Translations under genes and position numbers: made by a program
Assembly (NCBI RefSeq): GCF_003339775.1
Contig: NZ_CP031088.1
Span: forward strand, 620,001-684,000
Length of the DNA stretch: 64,000 nucleotides
Source of the DNA: Spiroplasma phoeniceum P40
GTDB lineage: Bacteria; Bacillota_I; Bacilli_A; Mycoplasmatales; Mycoplasmataceae
Direction: 5' to 3'
In this document: piece by piece, positions 55,441 to 64,000 of the stretch
Position numbering within the stretch: the stretch's first letter is position 1
How the letters are laid out: each line of letters opens with the position of its first letter
Notes under the pieces: model-generated
Databases searched by the model: none
Seen by the model: the letters and a program-made list of their open reading frames with translations, nothing else
Told to the model about the DNA's origin: nothing

Positions 55441-56670
55441 TTAATCATTCTCATATTTTTCTCCAATTGAAAACCAAATTGTTGTTGCTGTCTTTTTACT
55501 ATTATTTTTAAATGCTAAGACTTCTGAAACTTCCATAATGCATTTAATTCCTTTTGGTGTATCAATATAAATTGTTTTAGTATCACTATCATATAATTTA
55601 ACTGGTTTTAGGTTATATTCAACCATAAAGTAATTATAATGGTTTTTATATTTTTTTATCAAATTATTTTTAATTTCTTCGAAATTTCTTTTTGCTGGGT
55701 TTATTTTTTGCAAAAAATTTCGTGTTGTGAACATTTTAATTAATGTAACTAAAATTTCATCATTTTCATTTTCTAACATTTTTAAATATGTAAATAATGT
55801 ATAATCATCTAATGTACAATATTGATCTGGACTCATCATTTTTCCTTCCAACACTGGAATTAATAAAGTAATTATTACTTTATTTTTAAATTGATAATTG
55901 CTATGGTATAAATCATACAATCGTTTGAACATCATTTGGAAAGTTAAATCAAATCCAATGCTTAGTGGATGTAAATAAATTTGCTTATACATATGATAAC
56001 GGCCAATTAAAAATGATTCAATTGCATACTGTACTTTTAACGGAAAAACAATCTTTTTATCTTTAATAAATAAATGCCGAATAATTCACTGTGTATCAAC
56101 ATGACTATAACCTACACCGCTTGTTTGTCCATCACGTAATAAATAATCCATTCGGTCAGCATCTAATTGTGAAGATACTAACGATGATAAAACCCCGTCC
56201 GGATGTTTACCTTTAATCATCATACATAGTTCATTAATTTCTTCTGGACTAAATTCAACCGCTAAGATTTTATTAATATTTGTTGTTGGATTTTTAATTA
56301 ATAAAGACGAATAATTTTCATGACTAATATTATTTTTTGTGACATGATTAGTCATTTCAAATGTATGTGAAAATGGACCATGACCAACATCATGTAGTAA
56401 TCCTGCTAATTTAACCAATAATTGTTCATGCGTACTATACATTTCTTGAAAACTTGCTGTTTCTAACATTTTACTAACTAAATGATAAACACCAATACAA
56501 TGTGAAAAACGCGTATGCGACGCACTTGGAAAAACAAATTGTCCCCCGGCTAATTGACTAATGCGACGCAAGCGTTGAAATTCTGGAGTGTTAATTAATT
56601 TTACGGTAATTTCTTCATTAATTTCAATATCGCCATGAACACTATCTCGGATTGTTAGTGGTAATTTCAT
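55441..56670 (-). CDS. HD-domain phosphohydrolase (YwfO/dGTPase-like)
   Basis: 409 aa. HD superfamily: RLRRISQLAGGQFVFPSASH, TRFSHCIGVYHL, LAGLLHDVGHGPFSHTFE, and SSQLDADRMDYLLRDG. Matches the SAMHD1/dGTPase-like B. subtilis YwfO, which also lies near rpoE. Likely dephosphorylates dNTPs; substrate not provable. One TGA Trp (DTQWII) splits it under the standard code. Confidence 0.9.
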
Positions 56671-56677
56671 TTTTTCG

Positions 56678-58611
<1,934 letters not shown>

Positions 58612-58623
58612 TATTATTTCTCC

Positions 58624-59724
58624 CTAAACATTAAATTTAAAAAAACATATATCGCCGTCTTGCATAACATAAGTTTTTCCTTCGCTTCGTAACCGACCAT
58701 TTTCTTTTACAGCTTTTTCACTACCATATTGCACTAAATCATCATACGAATAAACTTCTGCTCGAATAAAACCACGTTCAAAGTCAGAATGAATGATTCC
58801 TGCACACATTGGTGCTGTTGCTCCTTTTTTAAAAGTCCATGCTCGTACTTCTTGCTTGCCAGCAGTAAAAAATGTTTGTAAACCTAATAAAGCATAAGAT
58901 TTTTTAATTAATTGACTTAAACCAGCTTCTTTAATGCCATAATCAGCCATTAATAATTTCCGATCATCTGGTTCTAATGCTGATAATTCTTCTTCAATTT
59001 TAGCACAAATAGCAACGACTTCAATTGCTTGTTGTTGAGCATATTCTTTAACTGTTTTTACATAAAAATTATCTGGTTGGTTTAAATCACTTTCTGCAAC
59101 ATTAGCAACATAAATAAAAGGTTTAATTGTTAATAAATTAAAATTCTTTACTACTTTTAGTTCATCATCTGATAATGTTAAATCTTTTAATAATTTATTT
59201 TGTTCTAATCCTGTTGCTAACTTTAATAATAATTCATACTCAAAAACATCTTCTTTTTGTTTTAAAGTTTGTGCTTTTTTGCTAATTTTATCAATTCGTT
59301 TTTTAATTTGTTCTTGGTCAGAAATAATTAATTCTAAATTAATAATTTCAATATCACGAATTGGATCAATTGTTCCTTCAACGTGGGTAATATCTTTATT
59401 ATCAAAACAACGGATGACCATACAAATTGCATCAGTTTCGCGAATATTTTGCAAAAAAGCATTTCCTAAACCTTCACCTTTACTAGCACCCGCAATTAAT
59501 CCAGCAATATCATAAAATTCAAAGGTACTATGAATTGCTTTGTGCGGAGCACAAAGAGTAATTAAAGTATCCATTCGTTCATCAGGAACTTCTACCGTTC
59601 CAACATTTGGATTAATTGTTGCAAATGGATAATTAGCTGCTTCAACTTGTGAATTTGTAATTGCGTTAAATAAAGTTGATTTACCAACGTTTGGTAAACC
59701 AACTATTCCCATTTTTAATGCCAT
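58624..59724 (-). CDS. ychF: Ribosome-binding ATPase YchF
   Basis: 366 aa Obg-family P-loop protein. G1 GLPNVGKSTLFNA, G3 FYDIAGLIAGASKGEGLGN, the NVAE variant in place of NKxD (IYVANVAESD), and C-terminal TGS domain (LQTFFTAGKQEVRAWTFKKG). Binds ribosomes and prefers ATP. Confidence 0.97.
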   Translation of the reverse strand: MALKMGIVGLPNVGKSTLFNAITNSQVEAANYPFATINPNVGTVEVPDERMDTLITLCAPHKAIHSTFEFYDIAGLIAGASKGEGLGNAFLQNIRETDAICMVIRCFDNKDITHVEGTIDPIRDIEIINLELIISDQEQIKKRIDKISKKAQTLKQKEDVFEYELLLKLATGLEQNKLLKDLTLSDDELKVVKNFNLLTIKPFIYVANVAESDLNQPDNFYVKTVKEYAQQQAIEVVAICAKIEEELSALEPDDRKLLMADYGIKEAGLSQLIKKSYALLGLQTFFTAGKQEVRAWTFKKGATAPMCAGIIHSDFERGFIRAEVYSYDDLVQYGSEKAVKENGRLRSEGKTYVMQDGDICFFKFNV

Positions 59725-59745
59725 TATGTTCTTCCTTACTATTAA

Positions 59746-60642
59746 TTAATCATCAATTAAACCTAATAATTCTAAAATACGGTTTAAATCTTTAATTCCA
59801 GTATACTTGATAACAATTTTGTCAGTATCAATAACTACTTTTGTCCCTAATTTTCGCATTATTTTATTTTCCAAAAATTCATTAACAGCTCGTTTTGATG
59901 AATCCTTCTCTGAATTTTCAATTAATGGTTTCGTTATTTTTGGATTATATTCTTTGACCAATTCTTCAACCTGACGCGCATTTAAATTTAAATTAATAAT
60001 CTTATTAATAATATTTTTTAATTCATTTTTGTCAACATTTAAACTAATTAATGGTTTAACTTGCCCCATTGTTACTTTATTTTCTAATAACAAGGTTTGC
60101 ACTTCAGTTGGTAAATTTAATAATCGCATCGTATTTGTGACATGACTTCGTGATTTTCCAATTCGTTGTGCTAATTCTTCTTGGGTTAATCCTAGTAACT
60201 CAATTAATTCTTTATAAGCATTAGCTTCTTCAATTGAATTTAAATCAACCCGTTGAATGTTTTCAATTAAAGCAACTTCTTTCATCTGCTGATCATTAAA
60301 ATCAACAAAAATTGCTGGAATTGTTGTTAATCCTGCTAATTTGGCAGCCCGACTACGACGCTCTCCGGCAACTAAATAATAACCATTATTCGTTTTTTTT
60401 ACAATAATAGGTTGAATTAAACCATATTCTTTAATTGACTGTGCTAATTCTGTTAATTCTTCTTGATTAAAATTTTTGCGGGGTTGATGCGGATTAGGAA
60501 AAATTTCCGCTAATACAATTTCATTCGCTGTTTCTTTTAATGCATCATTGCTTTCAATACCTTTAATTACTTCGTTGATTCCTTCACCAAAAATTTTATC
60601 TAGCCCTTTTGAACTTAATCGACTCTTAGTATTACTTGCCAT
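59746..60642 (-). CDS. parB: Chromosome partitioning protein ParB
   Basis: 298 aa. ParB/Srx CTPase region with IFPNPHQPRKNFNQEELTEL and LVAGERRSRAAKLAG; helix-turn-helix LTQEELAQRIGKSRSHVTNTMR; C-terminal dimerisation domain. Overlaps parA by 11 nt. No perfect consensus parS palindrome was seen in the window. Confidence 0.96.
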   Translation of the reverse strand: MASNTKSRLSSKGLDKIFGEGINEVIKGIESNDALKETANEIVLAEIFPNPHQPRKNFNQEELTELAQSIKEYGLIQPIIVKKTNNGYYLVAGERRSRAAKLAGLTTIPAIFVDFNDQQMKEVALIENIQRVDLNSIEEANAYKELIELLGLTQEELAQRIGKSRSHVTNTMRLLNLPTEVQTLLLENKVTMGQVKPLISLNVDKNELKNIINKIINLNLNARQVEELVKEYNPKITKPLIENSEKDSSKRAVNEFLENKIMRKLGTKVVIDTDKIVIKYTGIKDLNRILELLGLIDD

Positions 60643-61402
60643 TGTTTGCCAACACCTCTCTCGCTAATTCTTCATAAGCAACTGCACCTGCACCACCTTT
60701 ATCATATTCAAAAATACTCAAACCATGTGATGGTGATTCACTAATTTTAACATTTCTTGGAATATGTGTTCGATAAACTTTTTCATTAAAATATTTTTTA
60801 ACTTCTGTCATCACTTCAAATGATAATTTTGTTCGTGAATCAAACATTGTTAAAACAATTCCTTCAATTGTTAAACTTTCATTAAACATTTTTTGTACAA
60901 AATGAATTGTTGTTAATAACTGTGCCAAACCTTCTAAAGCATAATACTCTGCTTGAATTGGAATTAAAACAGAATCAGCACAAGCTAGTGCGTTTCGATT
61001 AATTAATCCTAAGGAAGGGGGGCAATCAATTAAAATAAAATCATACTTATCACGAACCGGTTTAATCCGCTCTAATAAAATGCTTTGGTTATATTCTGTT
61101 CTTTCCATCAAATAAATATCTGCTCCCGCTAATGAAATAGTTGCTGGTGCTAAATCAACATTAGTCATAATATTTGAAATAATAATATTTTTTAATGGGA
61201 TTTGTCCAACTAAAACATCATACATACTTTCATGAATTTCTTCTTTATTAGCACCTGTCCCCGTTGTTGCATTTCCTTGGGAATCAATATCCACTAATAA
61301 AATCTTTCGTCCAGTACGTGCCAATCCGGCCGCTAAGTTAATCGAAGTTGTTGTTTTACCAACGCCACCTTTTTGGTTTGTGATTGCAATAATTTTTCCC
61401 AT
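60632..61402 (-). CDS. parA: Chromosome partitioning ATPase ParA
   Basis: 256 aa. Deviant Walker A NQKGGVGKTTTSINLA at residue ~9, DIDSQGNATTG, IDCPPSLGLINRNAL. The start is the ATG at 61402 after AAAGGAC; upstream in-frame codons extend the ORF but lack a site. Order rsmG-parA-parB resembles gidB-soj-spo0J near Bacillus oriC. Confidence 0.96.
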   Translation of the reverse strand: MGKIIAITNQKGGVGKTTTSINLAAGLARTGRKILLVDIDSQGNATTGTGANKEEIHESMYDVLVGQIPLKNIIISNIMTNVDLAPATISLAGADIYLMERTEYNQSILLERIKPVRDKYDFILIDCPPSLGLINRNALACADSVLIPIQAEYYALEGLAQLLTTIHFVQKMFNESLTIEGIVLTMFDSRTKLSFEVMTEVKKYFNEKVYRTHIPRNVKISESPSHGLSIFEYDKGGAGAVAYEELAREVLANNGK

Positions 61403-61466
61403 AATTGTCCTTTCTGTTCCGTTGCATCTGATAATTTTATACATTATTTTATTATTATATAACACT

Positions 61467-62165
61467 TTATCCAATTGGAAATTTTTTTATTTGATTAAAA
61501 CGACGAGGATATGGTTCTGCAGTTGCCTCTGTTTTAATCAAATAACAAATGTTCCGTTCACCAAGTTGTGGAATCGTTTCATGTTGAATTTTTTCTAATT
61601 TTAAATTTAAAACTGATAAAGTTTTTTGCGCTGCTTGTAATTCAGCCTTAACATTTGGCCCTTTATAACAAATAATCCTTCCCGATGTTTTAACCATTCG
61701 CACTACTAATTCTAAAAGCACCCCTAAATTAGCAACAGCACGAGAAACAACAAGTTCAAAAGATTCAGCATGCTCTCGACTATATTCCTCTGCTCGAGAA
61801 TGAATAATTTCAACATTTTTTAATTGTAACTTCATCACTAATCGTTGTAAAAATAAGCATCGTTTTTCTAATGCTTCAATAATTGTTAATTTAATTGTTG
61901 GGCAAAGAATTTTTAAAACCAGCCCTGGAAAACCAGCCCCACTGCCAACATCACTAACTGTAATCTCCTTTGACAATGAGAATTCTTTTAATAATAATCC
62001 TGAATCAAGAAAATGTTTAATATAAACCTCGTCTTCATTAATAATTGTAGTTAAATTCATAATTTGGTTTTGTTCAACTAAATATTGATAATATAATTGT
62101 AACTGTTTTTCTTGCTCAGGTGTAATTTCTAATTCTGGTAACGCTGTTTTAATTAATTTAATCAT
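61467..62165 (-). CDS. rsmG: 16S rRNA (guanine527-N7)-methyltransferase
   Basis: 232 aa Rossmann methyltransferase. IMNLTTI, SAM motif VSDVGSGAGFPGLVLKIL, LEKRCLFLQRL, ELVVSRAVANLGVLLEL and YKGPN. I chose the ATG at 62165, 5 nt after GGGGGAT, over an upstream in-frame start. Confidence 0.95.
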   Translation of the reverse strand: MIKLIKTALPELEITPEQEKQLQLYYQYLVEQNQIMNLTTIINEDEVYIKHFLDSGLLLKEFSLSKEITVSDVGSGAGFPGLVLKILCPTIKLTIIEALEKRCLFLQRLVMKLQLKNVEIIHSRAEEYSREHAESFELVVSRAVANLGVLLELVVRMVKTSGRIICYKGPNVKAELQAAQKTLSVLNLKLEKIQHETIPQLGERNICYLIKTEATAEPYPRRFNQIKKFPIG

Positions 62166-62259
62166 CAATATCCCCCTAGAATTTTTAATTTCTTTTAACA
62201 TTATAACAATATATATGGTAATATATAAACATTTAAAAAATAATTGAGAGGATTATGAA

Positions 62260-62763
62260 ATGAATAAAAAAGCCTTAATTGTGGTTGATTATCAAAATGA
62301 CTTTGTTAATCCTAAAGGAGCGTTATATGTTCCGGGAGCAGAAAAATTATATGAAAAAATTGTTGCTTTAATTGATGAATTTCATCAGAATGGTGATTTA
62401 GTTATTGCGACAAAAGATTTTCATCCTAATAATCATTGTTCGTTTGCTAAATGAGGTCCACATTGCATTGCAAATACATTTGGCAGTGAGTTATATAAAT
62501 TAACTACATCGCAATTTGACCATATTATTTTAAAAGGAACAAAACAAGATTTTGATAGTTACAGTGGTTTTTTTAGTGATAATCATACTTCAAATGGATT
62601 ACATGAATTTCTTCAAGAACACAAGGTTACTAACTTAGTCATTGTTGGTGTTGCTACAGATGTTTGCATATCAGCAACACTTCTTGATGCTATTAAATTA
62701 AACTATCATGGTATTATTGACTTAAATGCTAGTGCTGGACTTAAACCACAAATCATTTTTTAA
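62260..62763 (+). CDS. pncA: Isochorismatase-family hydrolase, probable nicotinamidase
   Basis: 167 aa. Catalytic triad: Asp10 in ALIVVDYQNDFVNPKGAL, Lys in ILKGTKQDFDSYSGF, and Cys in VGVATDVCISATLLDA. Metal motif DFHPNNHCSFA fits nicotinamidases (nicotinamide to nicotinate for NAD salvage). The C-terminus is short (LNASAGLKPQIIF). Divergent from rsmG. Confidence 0.85.
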
Positions 62764-62801
62764 AAAAACTATTATGAATAAACAACATAATAGTTTTTTT
62801 T
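62762..62801. terminator. Bidirectional terminator between pncA and the HNH gene
   Basis: Perfect 15-bp stem 62762-62776 with 62786-62800, A7 and T8 flanks. It overlaps the stop codons of both convergent genes. Confidence 0.8.
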
Positions 62802-63377
62802 AAAATCATCATCATCACCATTATTAGAATCAATATTTTTGACACGCATAATTGTTTCACCATTTGGTAATTGACCAATTCGCCCTTTACTACTTCCTTT
62901 TCATTTCACTTGATAGTATATAATTCCTTGAGCATGTAATAGCTTTAAGATTTCAATTCAATTATATAGTTCACCACGATACATTCATCGTTTCTCACTA
63001 TGTGCTTCCACTAAATCTCGATTATAAAAACTATGCGGATGTGATCACATCCTAATTTGCCGAATTGTATTTTCTCGTTTTGAAACAATTTCTAAATTTT
63101 CTGCTCGATTATCACGAGGATTACCATTAATATGATCAATTGTCATATTTGGCGGAACTGAACCAATAAATAACTCAACAACCAACTTATGTAATGGCCT
63201 TGTTTTTGTTTTTCCATCTTCACGACGACGAATTAAATAATAATTAGTATTTTTTGGCTTCTTTAATTCCTTAACTTTCTTTGTTACAATATTACGAACA
63301 CGCCCCATATTGCTAATCTCAAGATAAGGAAATTCCCGGTGAACCTTTCAAATTTCTGCTTTTTTTGCTTTATTCAT
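62772..63377 (-). CDS. NUMOD4/HNH endonuclease-like protein
   Basis: 201 aa. N-terminal NUMOD4-like motif (EIWKVHREFPYLEISNMGRV), then an HNH core (PLHKLVVELFIGSVPPNMTI DHINGNPRDNRAENLEIVSK) with the DHINGN...DNR...NLE pattern. The C-terminal ~85 residues are unassigned, Trp-rich through TGA codons. Typical of free-standing homing-type or phage HNH nucleases; no intron or intein surrounds it. Lies 9 nt after mpg. Confidence 0.85.
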
Positions 63378-63386
63378 TTTAACCTC

Positions 63387-63980
63387 TTATTTTTTCGAAA
63401 CTGCTTTATGATCTGTAATATAAAATCGATATGGTTTTAATTTAAAATTTGTTGCATACTCAATGTTGACCCGTGGTGTAGTTTTAATTTCAATTGCAGT
63501 TGGTGCTGTATCTTCGGCAAGATATAAAACTGAACTTTCTAGCAGAGAAAGTCCATCATCAGCTTTAGTAATTTTTAAATAGCGTGATAACTTCCCAGGA
63601 CCATTTGCTAACCGTGGTGTTGAAACAAAGTCAGGAACAGTTTCATTAATAATAATTTCACCAGCGCGTAATAAAACTGCACTTGGAAAATCAACTTTGT
63701 CAGTAACAATATTAAAACAATGATACATCCCATAAATGAGAAAAACATGTGCAAAGCCACCTTTTCAAAAAAGTGTTTCATTACGAGAACTACGTTTATT
63801 GTTAAAACCATGATTAGCATCATCTTCGGGTCCATCATAAGCTTCAGTTTCAATAATTTTACAAATAATTTTTTTTCCATCAATAATTCGAACTAAATAT
63901 TTTCCTAATAGTTCGCGTGCAACAACAACAGCATTTCGCATAAAAAAAGTATCCTCAGTTAAACGGTTTACATTTATCAT
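63387..63980 (-). CDS. 3-methyladenine DNA glycosylase (AAG/MPG family)
   Basis: 197 aa. VARELLGKYLVRIIDGK, the catalytic Glu region IIETEAYDGPEDDANHGF, IYGMYHCFNIVT, SAVLLRAGEII, and GPGKLSRYLKI. Excises alkylated purines. The TGA Trp at FWKGG joins two apparent ORFs. Start ATG 63980 lacks a good ribosome-binding site, and the frame is open to the window edge, so the true start could lie further upstream. Confidence 0.92.
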
Positions 63981-64000
63981 TTTAAAAAAAGCATAACAAA

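Overview
The window is a low-G+C mollicute chromosome that reads TGA as tryptophan: dnaB, ftsK, topA, gltX, pyrG and others stay open only if TGA is sense. Gene content and order point to Spiroplasma, probably the Citri group (inference): S10-spc-alpha operon, ECF transporter, arginine deiminase operon, MEP-pathway ispF, parA/parB, and a lipoprotein with the usual spiroplasma signal peptide. Nearly all housekeeping genes lie on the minus strand.

Layout. 1-165: N-terminus of methionine aminopeptidase. 238-14942: the S10-spc-alpha cluster from rpsJ down to rplQ, with secY, adk and infA, driven by a good sigma-A promoter and a structured leader at 14974-15081. L30 (rpmD) is absent, and L29, L3, S3 and S5 carry extra tails. 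15199-20700: a disrupted Lys-rich gene, rlmH coupled to a lipoprotein, dnaB, rplI, an unknown gene, and tRNA-Ile/tRNA-Ala. 20751-28634: a Pro/Gln-rich protein, truA, ecfT/ecfA2/ecfA1 and ftsK. 28737-36511: an RNase J paralog whose metal-binding motifs are lost, coaD, pgi, an S1-domain protein, topA and a tail-anchored low-complexity protein.

36.6-41.5 kb is a plus-strand accessory island inserted among minus-strand genes. It holds tiny Cys/His-rich ORFs, a 0.5-kb non-coding block full of nested hairpins (candidate large ornate RNA), a pentapeptide-repeat protein, a decaying recT, and a RuvC-like resolvase fused to the C-terminal half of a UPF0236/ISLre2-type transposase. Stops and frameshifts show that it is an eroding phage- or plasmid-derived element.

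42.2-47 kb: the arginine deiminase operon arcA-argF-arcD-arcC, an ATP and ammonia source. 47.4-50.5 kb: unknown and membrane proteins, rsmI and pth. 50.5-55.4 kb: purB, purA, pyrG and rpoE (nucleotide synthesis and transcription). 55.4-62.2 kb: an HD-domain phosphohydrolase, gltX, ispF, ychF, parB, parA and rsmG. 62.2-64 kb: a nicotinamidase-like hydrolase, a NUMOD4/HNH endonuclease and a 3-methyladenine DNA glycosylase.
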